This document shows, piece after piece, positions 27,443 to 35,270 of a stretch of DNA of 64,000 nucleotides. The DNA lies in contig NZ_JABWRY020000001.1 in the NCBI RefSeq assembly GCF_014269205.2, positions 3,100,001-3,164,000 of the forward strand, given 5' to 3'. A program made the position numbers and the translations under genes. Position 1 is the first letter of the stretch; every line of letters starts with the position of its first letter. This stretch comes from Pseudomonas kermanshahensis (GTDB taxonomy: Bacteria > Pseudomonadota > Gammaproteobacteria > Pseudomonadales > Pseudomonadaceae). The notes under the pieces are model-generated. The model saw only the letters and a list, made by a program, of their open reading frames with translations. It searched no databases and was not told the origin of the DNA.

Positions 27443-28498
27443 ATGTCTAATTTGAAGAACCAATACATCAATACTGCCAGGACGGTCGAAATTGGTAATC
27501 CCTCCTGGCAACTTGCGCAGAACTCAGGACTGACCGACTTGAGCGTCAGGCATGTCGAGCATACGCTGGATACCGCCCGGGTGAGCCGGGACAAACGCCT
27601 GATGCGCGAAGCGTTCGCCCGGCACGGCGTGTCTTCTCCCGCCTCATTGCTCGCCCTGACGGATGCGGAGATTGTCGCGGCCGCACGGGCAATCGGTTTC
27701 CCGGTGGTCATCAAGCCAAGAAAACTGGCAGGCAGCATCGGCGTGGTGCTGGCGGACACCGAGCAGGCACTGCTCGCGGCTATCGCGGCCAGGCACGCTA
27801 GCGAAAAACAGGTACGTACCAGCAGCGCGATCATGGACGAGACATTGGTGGAAGCCTATGTCGATGGCCCGGAAATCAGTGTCGAAAGTGTGGTGGCCCA
27901 AGGTCGCGTCAATATTGTTGCCGTGACGCAGAAACGTCTCGGTCCGGCACCTTACTTCGAGGAGGTTGGTCACCTGGTCTCTTTCGAGCCGGGTGGGCAG
28001 GATCTGCCGTCGGCGGTTGCGGCCTTGGTGGTTGCCGCCCATCAGGCGCTGGCTGTGCAGTGGGGAATCACCCATACGGAAATCCGCCTGGGCAAGGATG
28101 GTGCGAAGGTCATTGAACTTGCGACCCGGGCCGGTGGTGATCAGATCCTGAAGCTGGTAGAGCTGGCCAGCGGCCTGGATCTGTTCAAGCTGCTGGTGGA
28201 CAGTTTCCGGGATGTACCGCTGGACCTGCGACCGACGCGCCACCGGGTGGCCGCCATCGACTTCATCTACCCGGCCCACGCGGGGGTATTGGTCAAGGTG
28301 CATGCCGCACTGCCCGCACTGCCCGCAGGCGTCAGGTCGCAATTGGTCGTCGAGGCCGCCTCCGGCCGCACCTTGAAGCTGCCGCCGGATGCCTTTCTTG
28401 ATCGAGCTGCGTTCATCATCACCCAGGCAGATACGGCGCACGAATGCCGTGCAGCGAGCACTGCGCGCGTTCGTGACACCGAGGTGATCCTCAAGTGA
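27443..28498 (+). CDS. ATP-grasp ligase (amino-acid/peptide-type), first gene of cassette
   Basis: A 351-residue carboxylate-amine ligase. ATP-grasp segments are clear: VVIKPRKLAGSIGV (K91), VEAYVDGPEISVESVV (137-151), HTEIRLGKDG (E213) and KVIELATRAGGD (E225, R229). The asparagine normally found in the E-x-N-x-R metal motif is alanine (A227), and the pre-ATP-grasp region is only about 50 residues, shorter than usual. The ATG at 27443 has GGAAGG five bases upstream. Its stop overlaps the MFS start (GTGA). Likely joins an amino acid to another acid or amine; substrates unknown. Confidence 0.8.
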   Translation: MSNLKNQYINTARTVEIGNPSWQLAQNSGLTDLSVRHVEHTLDTARVSRDKRLMREAFARHGVSSPASLLALTDAEIVAAARAIGFPVVIKPRKLAGSIGVVLADTEQALLAAIAARHASEKQVRTSSAIMDETLVEAYVDGPEISVESVVAQGRVNIVAVTQKRLGPAPYFEEVGHLVSFEPGGQDLPSAVAALVVAAHQALAVQWGITHTEIRLGKDGAKVIELATRAGGDQILKLVELASGLDLFKLLVDSFRDVPLDLRPTRHRVAAIDFIYPAHAGVLVKVHAALPALPAGVRSQLVVEAASGRTLKLPPDAFLDRAAFIITQADTAHECRAASTARVRDTEVILK

Positions 28499-29700
28499 AC
28501 AAGCTCTTCAAGGACGCGGGGCTGACGACGGCGATGCGCAACATCATCCTGCTTCGTCTGCTTTTCGTCATGGCGAACGCGTTGGGGCCATTCGCAGCGC
28601 TGTTTTTCAACCGTCACTACCATCTCGATGGCTCGGCAGTGGCGCTGGTGATAACGCTGGTATCGGCGTTCTACTTGACGGGCAACTTGTTGGGTGGGGC
28701 CTTGGCCAGTCGCTGCTCCTTTCGCTCACTGTTACTGGGCACATCATTGTGCTCGTCGGTCTTTCTGCTGCTCGCGATGGTGTTCAACACGCCGACCACG
28801 TCCATTGCCATGGTGCTGATGTTCATGCTATGCGCAGGCGTGATCACGCCAGTGTTCAGCATGCTGACCTCGCTGGCGGCGGACGATGGCAACCGCATTG
28901 CATCCTTCGGCTACCTTCACCTGGCCAGCAACTTGGGCGCCGCGCTGCTGTTTGTCATCGGTGGGTATCTGCTCGGCCTGCATAGTCATTACCTGATGGT
29001 ATTCGCCGCCGGCGTCAGCATTGCGTGTTTCCTTGCGAGTCTTTTCCTGGTGCTGCCTGAGCGACAGGTTCATACGCCACAGGCACGACGCAGAATCTTG
29101 CGCAACATGATCGACATACCGAGGATCGTGATCGTCGCCGGCGCAATGTTTTTCGCTTTGTCGGTGTTGGATGCGCAGCGTGAGTATCAGCTACCGTTGT
29201 GGCTCGATGTAATAGCCGTTGACCGTGCCGCGAGCATCTTCGCTGCCGTGGGGATCGTCAACGCGTTGCTGGTCATCCTGATCACGCAGCCTCTGATCGC
29301 GTTAACCTCCCGATTCAGCACGCTCGCCAACCTGGCCGCGGCAGGAATCTTCTACGGTATCGGATTTGGCGCCTACGCGTTTTTCGAGCATACCGCGTTG
29401 ATTCTGACGTTCGTTTTCTTCTGGACGATGGGTGAGATTCTCGGCATCACCCATATCACCGCGTTGATTTCCCAAAAGACATCATTGCAAACCCAGGCCA
29501 GCCTCTTTTCGCTAATTCCCATCCTGCTCGCGCTCGCCAGAATGGTCTCGGTGGGATTGGGCGCCTCGTTGAACTCCAGCGCTGGGTTCACGCTGAGCTG
29601 GAGCCTCTACGGACTTCTGGGTCTGCTGCTCGGAGGCGTCTGCTGGTTGTGGGGCCGGGAAGCCAAGGCTCCACAGGTTTCATCACCACGAAGAAGTTGA
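28495..29700 (+). CDS. MFS exporter of the ATP-grasp cassette
   Basis: A 401-residue inner-membrane protein with about 12 membrane segments, of the drug/peptide efflux type (MFS_1). The start is GTG at 28495, overlapping the ATP-grasp stop by four bases. Its coupling to a ligase gene resembles small-molecule clusters in which a ligase product (such as a dipeptide antimetabolite) is exported by a dedicated MFS pump. Codon use and GC content look lower than in the flanking urease or sugar-acid genes. Export of the cassette product is inference. Confidence 0.8.
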   Translation: MNKLFKDAGLTTAMRNIILLRLLFVMANALGPFAALFFNRHYHLDGSAVALVITLVSAFYLTGNLLGGALASRCSFRSLLLGTSLCSSVFLLLAMVFNTPTTSIAMVLMFMLCAGVITPVFSMLTSLAADDGNRIASFGYLHLASNLGAALLFVIGGYLLGLHSHYLMVFAAGVSIACFLASLFLVLPERQVHTPQARRRILRNMIDIPRIVIVAGAMFFALSVLDAQREYQLPLWLDVIAVDRAASIFAAVGIVNALLVILITQPLIALTSRFSTLANLAAAGIFYGIGFGAYAFFEHTALILTFVFFWTMGEILGITHITALISQKTSLQTQASLFSLIPILLALARMVSVGLGASLNSSAGFTLSWSLYGLLGLLLGGVCWLWGREAKAPQVSSPRRS

Positions 29701-29746
29701 GCCAGGAGGCTCGTTTCAGACATCAAAAGGAAGAGGTGCATTCAGC

Positions 29747-30793
29747 ATGAGCGAAACACTGACGCAGGACCTGTACGAGCGTTTGTATCGTGGCAATCCG
29801 ACCCTGGTCAAAACCCGCGACTTCGACGATATCGATGTCACGACCAACAACTTGATCTTTGCATTTCTTGTACTGGTCAACGGCTACCAGTTTCTCATCG
29901 CTCCCCTGTTGATCTCTACAAACCCCTGGTTCACGCTGACCCTGCTACCCACCCTGTTGTTCTCTTCGACCACCGGCGTCATGGTGCATGAGGCGATACA
30001 CGGATTGCTGCACCCTGCCCCCCGGAGGAACCGGCGTATGGGCCAGGTGATGGCGGTGTTCATGGGCATCGCCTATGACTTGCAACGCTTCGATCATCTG
30101 CGGCATCACCGCGTCAATCGTACCGAGCATGATTGCGACGAGATCTATATCGCCCCGCGCCGATCGACGCGCAAGGTCGTCAATTATTACTATCGCAAAT
30201 TGTTTGGTGCTTACTGGCACGACTTCGTGCTGACCGCAATCGTCTGCTTCCTGCCGCCCCGTTTTATCTACCCGCTGACGAGCCTCATCTACGGCTCGAC
30301 AGTGGTGCCGTCGGACCATTGCGCGCTGTCCATCACCCTGCGCAATAAAAAATTGAGCGCACTGCGCACCGAAGGCGCGTGCACCTTGCTGCTGTTAGCT
30401 TGCAGTGCTTTTCTGTATGGCGCCAACTGGTGGATATTGGTGATCCTCTACTTACTCAGAGCATTCATTCTCACTGTGCTGGACAGTTTTGCCCACTACC
30501 AGACGCCCATCAATGATTCGCTGTTTGCGAGAAACGTGAAAGTGCCACTCTTTTTCGAGCGAGTGTGCCTGATGAACTTCAACTACCATGGCGCCCATCA
30601 TATTTTTCCTACAGTTCCATGGGATAAGATCCCACAGTATATGCAGCACTTCCAACCCGATTTCTGCTTGATTACTCACGGCAGTCTGTTACGGTCGCTT
30701 AAAGCCAAATACAAGCCGCCTCGGGCTTTCAGCGTGTGGCCCCGTGGCTGGTTGGCGGGAGGGCGCAAAAAGGAAAAAACTTTTCAAACCTAA
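29747..30793 (+). CDS. Membrane di-iron desaturase/hydroxylase (fatty acid desaturase superfamily)
   Basis: A 348-residue integral membrane protein with the three histidine boxes of the superfamily: H81-x3-H85 (HEAIH), H117-x2-H120-H121 (HLRHH) and H281-x2-H284-H285 (HGAHH), plus H250. Two hydrophobic pairs flank the boxes. Members desaturate, hydroxylate or ketolate acyl chains and, in rhizobitoxine synthesis (RtxC), an amino acid. Placed between an exporter and a tRNA synthetase gene, it may act on a cassette intermediate rather than membrane lipid. Its GC content appears the lowest in the cassette. Confidence 0.82.
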   Translation: MSETLTQDLYERLYRGNPTLVKTRDFDDIDVTTNNLIFAFLVLVNGYQFLIAPLLISTNPWFTLTLLPTLLFSSTTGVMVHEAIHGLLHPAPRRNRRMGQVMAVFMGIAYDLQRFDHLRHHRVNRTEHDCDEIYIAPRRSTRKVVNYYYRKLFGAYWHDFVLTAIVCFLPPRFIYPLTSLIYGSTVVPSDHCALSITLRNKKLSALRTEGACTLLLLACSAFLYGANWWILVILYLLRAFILTVLDSFAHYQTPINDSLFARNVKVPLFFERVCLMNFNYHGAHHIFPTVPWDKIPQYMQHFQPDFCLITHGSLLRSLKAKYKPPRAFSVWPRGWLAGGRKKEKTFQT

Positions 30794-30809
30794 TCCCTGC
30801 CAGATTACC

Positions 30810-30821
30810 GTAAGCGCTTAC
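30810..30821. promoter_or_regulatory. 12-base palindrome upstream of leuS
   Basis: GTAAGCGCTTAC is a perfect palindrome in the 130-base gap between the desaturase and the leucyl-tRNA synthetase gene. Its form, with a central CG, recalls LacI/GalR-type operators, but no such regulator is in the window. Confidence 0.4.
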
Positions 30822-30923
30822 ACTTGCGGCAAGCGATGTTCAACAGGCCGAGCGATATCTTACAAGAACATATGAGCCGGGCGATTTATCGTCGTCCAGC
30901 TCCAACAATATCGAGGACCCCCT

Positions 30924-33518
30924 ATGCGACAGCAGTATGATCCTGCCTGGGTTGAAAGCACGGCTCAGGCCAAATGGCTTCGCGATGAAGTATTCAAGGC
31001 TGTCCAGGACGAAAGCCGGCCAAAGTTCTATGCCTGTTCCATGCTGCCCTACCCTTCCGGAAAGTTGCACATGGGGCATGTGCGCAACTACACGATCAAT
31101 GACATGTTGGCCCGTCACATGCGGATGAAGGGCTACAACGTCCTGATGCCGATGGGATGGGATGCGTTCGGCCTACCGGCAGAAAACGCCGCGATGCAGT
31201 CGGGCGTATCACCCGCTCAGTGGACACGGATGAACATCGCCGACATGAAGTCGCAGATGCAGCCGCTAGGACTGGCTTTCGACTGGTCACGAGAAATCGC
31301 CACCTGCGATCCCGAATACTACAAATGGAACCAGTGGTTTTTCTTGAAGTTGCTGGAAAAGGGCGTGGCCTACAAGAAGACCCAGATCGTCAACTGGGAC
31401 CCCGTCGACCAAACCGTGCTGGCCAACGAGCAAGTGGTGGATGGCCGGGGTTGGCGATCCGGAGCGCTCGTCGAGAAACGCGAGATTCCCGGCTACTACC
31501 TGCGCATCACGCAGTATGGAGAGGAACTGCTGTCGGCCATCGATACCCTGGAGGGTTGGCCGGACATGGTCCGCAGCATGCAGCGCAACTGGATTGGCAA
31601 GGCCAGTGGAGTCCGCCTGGCCTTTGTCCACACTGTCGAAGACGCAAACGGGCAGTTGATCGACGCAGGCAAGCTGTGGGTGTTCACGACGCGCGTCGAT
31701 ACGCTGATGGGTGTGACGTTTTGTGCCGTTTCACCTGATCATCCGCTGGCCAAGCGTGCCACGGCGCTCGATCCAGGGCTCGAGCCGCAGGTGCAGGCGT
31801 GTCGACAGGCGGCACAGACCAGCCCCGCCGCCGGCGCGCAGGCGAAGCTCGGTATCCCGAGCGGCTTGCACGTCGAGCATCCATTGACCGGCGAACCGGT
31901 CGCCGTGTGGATCACCAATTATGTGGTTGGTGAGTATGGGGAAGGCGCCTTGATGGGGGTGCCGGCCCATGATGAGCGCGATTTCGATTTTGCCCGTCAG
32001 TATGGCTTGCCCGTACACCCCGTCATCGCGCTCGACGGGGCTCCTTATGACCCTGCAGCCTGGTCGGATCGCTACGGCAGCCAGGAAGGTCGCCTGATCA
32101 ACTCTGGCGTCTATGATGGTCTCACGGTGGAGCAAGCTGCCCTGGCAATCGTTGACGCCCTGGCCGAGCGTGGGCGTGGCGAGCAAGCCACCACGTGGCG
32201 CCTGCGTGACTGGGGAATCTCCCGGCAACGATACTGGGGAACTCCGATTCCGATCATTCATTGCGAATACTGTGGCGATGTACCAGTACCTTACGCAGAC
32301 CTGCCGGTAATATTGCCGACCGATTGCATTCCCGACGGAAGCGGCAATCCGTTGCTGCGGCGTGAATCGTTCCGCCTCGTCGCGTGCCCTCGTTGTGCAG
32401 CACCCGCGCAACGGGAAACGGACACAATGGACACCTTCGTCGACTCGAGCTGGTATTTCATGCGCTACTGCGATCCCGACTGTCACACTTCGATGGTAGG
32501 GCCTGGCAACCGATACTGGATGCCCATCGACCAGTACATCGGCGGCATCGAGCATGCGGTGCTGCACTTACTCTACGCCAGGTTCTGGACAAGGGCGATG
32601 CGCGACGAGGGATTGGTGGACTTCAGTGAACCATTCAAGAATCTGTTCACTCAGGGCATGCTGCTGCGGGAAAGTTATTACCGCAAGGCGCAGGACGGTA
32701 GCCGACGATGGTTCTACCCCTGCGAAGTATCGGTTCAATACGATGAAAAAGGCCGTCCGGTCAGCGCGACAGCGATCGAAGATGGCTTGCCTGTCACCCT
32801 GGGTGGCGTGGAGAAGATGTCCAAGTCGAAGAACAACGTGGTCGAGCCCAAGGACATCATCGACCGGTTTGGTGCGGACACCGCCCGGTTGTTCACCATC
32901 TTCGCCGGCCCCCCTGATCAAAGCACGATCTGGAGCGACACCGGTGTCGAAGGGGCTTATCGCTTCCTGCGCCGTCTCTGGAGCTTTGCCGTTGATGAGC
33001 AGGCACGCTGGAGCGAAAGTGACGGCCAGGCGGCAGACGCCACAGAAGCCAGCCGTGTGCGCTTCATGACCCATGACTTGTTGAAGCAAATCAATAACGA
33101 TTATGAGCGTCTGCAATACAATACCGTCGTATCGGGTGCAATGAAGATGCTCAAGGTACTGGAGAGTGCCCGCAGCGTTGGTCACCAGGTCTGCCGGGAA
33201 ACCATGGCCATTCTCTTGCAGGTGCTGCAACCTGTGACGCCACATATCTCCCAGGTTCTCTGGGAGGCATTAGGATTCCCCGGCGCGATCTACGACAGTG
33301 CCTGGCCGACCCCGGACAGCGACGCCTTAAGGCAGGACGAAGTGAAGTTGATGGTACAGGTCAATGGCAAGCTACGGGGGGAGATTCTGGTCCAGGCCGA
33401 TGCCGACCATGACACAATCCGTGACCAGGCGCTGTCCGATCCTGTGTTGAGCAAATATCTGGAAAGCGCAGGAAGGATGATCGTAGTGCCTAACCGATTG
33501 GTGAACTTCATCGTCTGA
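30924..33518 (+). CDS. leuS: Leucyl-tRNA synthetase (probably a second, cluster-borne copy)
   Basis: A complete 864-residue class I synthetase charging tRNA-Leu. Signature motifs are intact: HMGH at 49-52 and KMSKS at 631-635. The CP1 editing domain carries TTRVDT (255-260) and MGVPAHDERD (344-353); the VDT and MGVP variants resemble beta-proteobacterial LeuRS more than the TTRPDT/MAVP forms I expect in Pseudomonas. It lacks the usual housekeeping neighbours (lptE, holA) and instead ends an antimetabolite-like cassette, so a drug-resistant duplicate is likely. The ATG at 30924 is the start. Confidence 0.92.
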   Translation: MRQQYDPAWVESTAQAKWLRDEVFKAVQDESRPKFYACSMLPYPSGKLHMGHVRNYTINDMLARHMRMKGYNVLMPMGWDAFGLPAENAAMQSGVSPAQWTRMNIADMKSQMQPLGLAFDWSREIATCDPEYYKWNQWFFLKLLEKGVAYKKTQIVNWDPVDQTVLANEQVVDGRGWRSGALVEKREIPGYYLRITQYGEELLSAIDTLEGWPDMVRSMQRNWIGKASGVRLAFVHTVEDANGQLIDAGKLWVFTTRVDTLMGVTFCAVSPDHPLAKRATALDPGLEPQVQACRQAAQTSPAAGAQAKLGIPSGLHVEHPLTGEPVAVWITNYVVGEYGEGALMGVPAHDERDFDFARQYGLPVHPVIALDGAPYDPAAWSDRYGSQEGRLINSGVYDGLTVEQAALAIVDALAERGRGEQATTWRLRDWGISRQRYWGTPIPIIHCEYCGDVPVPYADLPVILPTDCIPDGSGNPLLRRESFRLVACPRCAAPAQRETDTMDTFVDSSWYFMRYCDPDCHTSMVGPGNRYWMPIDQYIGGIEHAVLHLLYARFWTRAMRDEGLVDFSEPFKNLFTQGMLLRESYYRKAQDGSRRWFYPCEVSVQYDEKGRPVSATAIEDGLPVTLGGVEKMSKSKNNVVEPKDIIDRFGADTARLFTIFAGPPDQSTIWSDTGVEGAYRFLRRLWSFAVDEQARWSESDGQAADATEASRVRFMTHDLLKQINNDYERLQYNTVVSGAMKMLKVLESARSVGHQVCRETMAILLQVLQPVTPHISQVLWEALGFPGAIYDSAWPTPDSDALRQDEVKLMVQVNGKLRGEILVQADADHDTIRDQALSDPVLSKYLESAGRMIVVPNRLVNFIV

Positions 33519-33534
33519 CCATTCAGGTTGTCCC

Positions 33535-33585
33535 CTGAAACCAGAAAGCCGGCTTTCTCAGGAAATGTCGGCTTTCTGGTTCAGG
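33535..33585 (+). terminator. Stem-loop after leuS
   Basis: Arms at 33535-33551 and 33569-33585 pair almost perfectly (CCAGAAAGCCG against CGGCTTTCTGG, extended by CTGAA/TTCAG with one bulge). It starts 16 bases after the leuS stop. There is no long U-tract after it, so efficiency is uncertain, but it is the natural end of the cassette transcript. Confidence 0.65.
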
Positions 33586-33993
33586 CCTCAGTGGAAAACG
33601 TGTGCATCCCACCCACTGACTGCTGCGACGCGTAGCGACTGGGGTGAGCCCAAAGCATAGGCTGCGCGACTGGGTGAGGGATTGCACGTTTGACAGCGGC
33701 CCCCCCCCTTCGGTGCGTCCACTGTAATCCACTCGTAGCAGCTGTAAAAAAGCGTACATCTGGGGATACAAAACCAACTCCCCATTCATAACCTTTTGAT
33801 TTATATGGATGTCCAATTTTTTTTTGGCGACCCTGACATTCTTTAGGGAAACTCCAAACAAGTCACCCAGCACCCGGCAACGGCTGACTTCTGGGCTTTC
33901 CCGCTGCGCGATCGCCACCCGTTAGTGTGGTGATCTGCGCCCGCTGATTCGACGGTTTGCCGGGTTACACCCGAGCGCTGCTGGACTGTTTGC

Positions 33994-34036
33994 CTCTACC
34001 GCTAACCGGCAAGGCTTGACTCTACCGTTAGGGGCA
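33994..34036 (+). repeat. Imperfect direct repeat at the MerR-type promoter
   Basis: CTCTACCG occurs at 33994-34001 and again at 34020-34027, each followed by a TA-containing, GC-rich half. The second copy is the left half of the MerR-type spacer dyad. The 26-base offset could place a second regulator dimer upstream of the promoter. Confidence 0.4.
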
Positions 34037-34046
34037 GACTTTACCC
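34016..34046 (+). promoter_or_regulatory. MerR-type promoter/operator of the oxidoreductase gene
   Basis: A -35 box TTGACT (34016-34021), an over-long 19-base spacer (CTACCGTTAGGGGCAGACT, 34022-34040) and a -10 region starting TTA at 34041 form the layout of MerR-family promoters, in which the regulator binds the spacer. It stands 28 bases upstream of the start codon. A nearly identical element precedes the lipid-type operon at 50036-50066. Confidence 0.7.
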
Positions 34047-34073
34047 TTGGCACTTCATTATGTGGAGTTCGTC

Positions 34074-34652
34074 ATGAAGAGCAAACGCATGCTCGTAATC
34101 CTCGGCCACCCTTCGAACGACAGCTTTTGCGGCGCTGTGTCCGAACGTTATGTCGAGGCCGCCACGCAAGCAGGCCATGAGGTGCGCCTGCTGCGCCTGG
34201 ACACCCTGGATTTCGATCCAGTCTTGCACGATGGCTATAACCAGATCCAGTTGCTTGAGCCCGATTTGATCGACGCACAGAACGACATTACCTGGGCCGA
34301 ACACCTGACATTGGTGTACCCGATCTGGTGGGGCGGCATTCCGGCGTTGCTCAAGGGGTTTTTCGACCGCGTGTTTCTGCCAGGTTTTGCCTTCAAGTAC
34401 CGCAAGGGCTCGCCCTTCCCGGATAAGCTGCTCAAGGGCCGCACGGCTCACCTTCTGGTGACCATGGACACGCCGCCGTGGTACTACCGGTGGGTGTATC
34501 GCATGCCGGGCCTGCACCAAATGCGCAAGACCACCCTAGAGTTCTGCGGCATAAAACCCCTGAAAACCCTGACCTTCGGTCCGGTATTGGGCTCCAAGCC
34601 GGAACAGCGTGAAGCCTGGCTCAAACAAGTCCAGGCAGTCGCCAGCCGCTGA
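34074..34652 (+). CDS. NAD(P)H-dependent flavodoxin-fold oxidoreductase (NQO/MdaB/YwrO type)
   Basis: A 192-residue flavodoxin-like quinone reductase. The phosphate-binding start VILGHPSNDSFC and the segment YPIWWGGIPALLKGFFDRVF (the family signature) are clear. Such enzymes reduce quinones or azo/nitro compounds by two electrons and are often induced by the compounds they detoxify. The ATG at 34074 has GGAG six bases upstream. It is followed by a MerR gene and preceded by a MerR-type promoter, a common regulator-target pair. Confidence 0.88.
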   Translation: MKSKRMLVILGHPSNDSFCGAVSERYVEAATQAGHEVRLLRLDTLDFDPVLHDGYNQIQLLEPDLIDAQNDITWAEHLTLVYPIWWGGIPALLKGFFDRVFLPGFAFKYRKGSPFPDKLLKGRTAHLLVTMDTPPWYYRWVYRMPGLHQMRKTTLEFCGIKPLKTLTFGPVLGSKPEQREAWLKQVQAVASR

Positions 34653-34747
34653 TCGGCCCGGTCGGGCCGTGCCCCTGCGCTGCGCAACCGAGCCTCCCTG
34701 CTGTGACACCTTGTTCAACTTGGCTTCCCCCCCCTTGACGCTTGTGC

Positions 34748-34785
34748 AAAGATGTCGCGCGCCTGCACGAGCGCGCGACATCTTT
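34748..34785 (+). terminator. Perfect 15-base hairpin between oxidoreductase and merR genes
   Basis: Arms 34748-34762 and 34771-34785 (AAAGATGTCGCGCGC and its exact complement) enclose an 8-base loop, and a T-rich segment follows. It may terminate the oxidoreductase mRNA. It also lies just upstream of the merR start and overlaps a possible TTGACG -35 box (34735-34740), so a regulatory role is possible. Confidence 0.6.
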
Positions 34786-34817
34786 TCGCTTCTGATGCGT
34801 CAAAAAAAGGGATTTTC

Positions 34818-35201
34818 ATGTACATCGGCAAAGCCGCCCAGCTGTCGGGCACCACCGTCAAAAGCATTCGACATTACGAAGAAATCGGCCTGTTGCCCCC
34901 TCCGCAACGCGAAGGCAAGTACCGCATCTACAGCCAGCAAAGCGTAGAGCTGCTGACCTTCATCAAATGCGCTCAGCAACTCGGTTTCAAGCTCAAGGAA
35001 ATGCAGGCCATTCTGCAGGATCATCGCGGCCAGGAGCTGCCCTGGGATCTGGCCATGCAGGCCATCGATAACAAAAAGCAGGAATTGATGGGGCAGATCC
35101 AGGCCTTGCAGCAAGTGCATGACGGCTTGGTTGAGTTTGAGCTGAGCCTCAAAGATGCTCAGATGCAATGCCAGTTCGAACACTTGGCAAAAGCCCGCTG
35201 A
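34818..35201 (+). CDS. MerR-family transcriptional regulator
   Basis: A 127-residue MerR protein. The winged helix-turn-helix spans about residues 1-70 (MYIGKAAQLSGTTVKSIRHY, then GLLPPPQREGKYRIY), followed by a coiled-coil dimerisation helix (about 75-112) and a short C-terminus. There is no SoxR-type iron-sulfur or CueR-type metal cysteine cluster; only isolated cysteines are present. The ATG at 34818 follows AGGGA. It is convergent with the MMPL end of the large operon, whose promoter carries the same dyad as the oxidoreductase promoter, so it likely activates both. Confidence 0.9.
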   Translation: MYIGKAAQLSGTTVKSIRHYEEIGLLPPPQREGKYRIYSQQSVELLTFIKCAQQLGFKLKEMQAILQDHRGQELPWDLAMQAIDNKKQELMGQIQALQQVHDGLVEFELSLKDAQMQCQFEHLAKAR

Positions 35202-35217
35202 ATCCGCACCGCCGCCC

Positions 35218-35250
35218 CTGAACGGCCATGGCGCCCCGCGCCGTTTTCAG
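35218..35250. terminator. Stem-loop between convergent merR and MMPL genes
   Basis: AACGGC (35221-35226) pairs with GCCGTT (35240-35245), flanked by CTG/CAG outer pairs, with TTTTC after the plus-strand arm. It is placed in the 69-base convergent gap and could terminate merR transcription. Confidence 0.45.
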
Positions 35251-35270
35251 CACGCAGGCGCCCCGGCGAT

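Larger units (their letters stand above)
33519..34073. other. Gene-poor region between leuS and the oxidoreductase gene
   Basis: The first 70 bases form a strong hairpin after leuS. The middle (33590-33930) contains a C-rich run near 33700 and several stop-poor frames, but nothing I recognise as protein; it could be degraded sequence. The last 80 bases carry the MerR-type promoter and a partial direct repeat of it. Confidence 0.55.

Noticed and set aside
30924..33518. leuS as the normal housekeeping gene of this genome
   Set aside because: The housekeeping copy in Pseudomonas is expected beside lptE and holA, and the editing-domain motifs here differ from the usual ones; this remains to be confirmed with the whole genome.
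33523..33918. A 131-codon open frame on the minus strand after leuS
   Set aside because: Its C-terminal codons are made by the leuS hairpin, its composition is not protein-like (Ser/Arg/Pro/Cys-rich tail), and it has no recognisable domain or good start.
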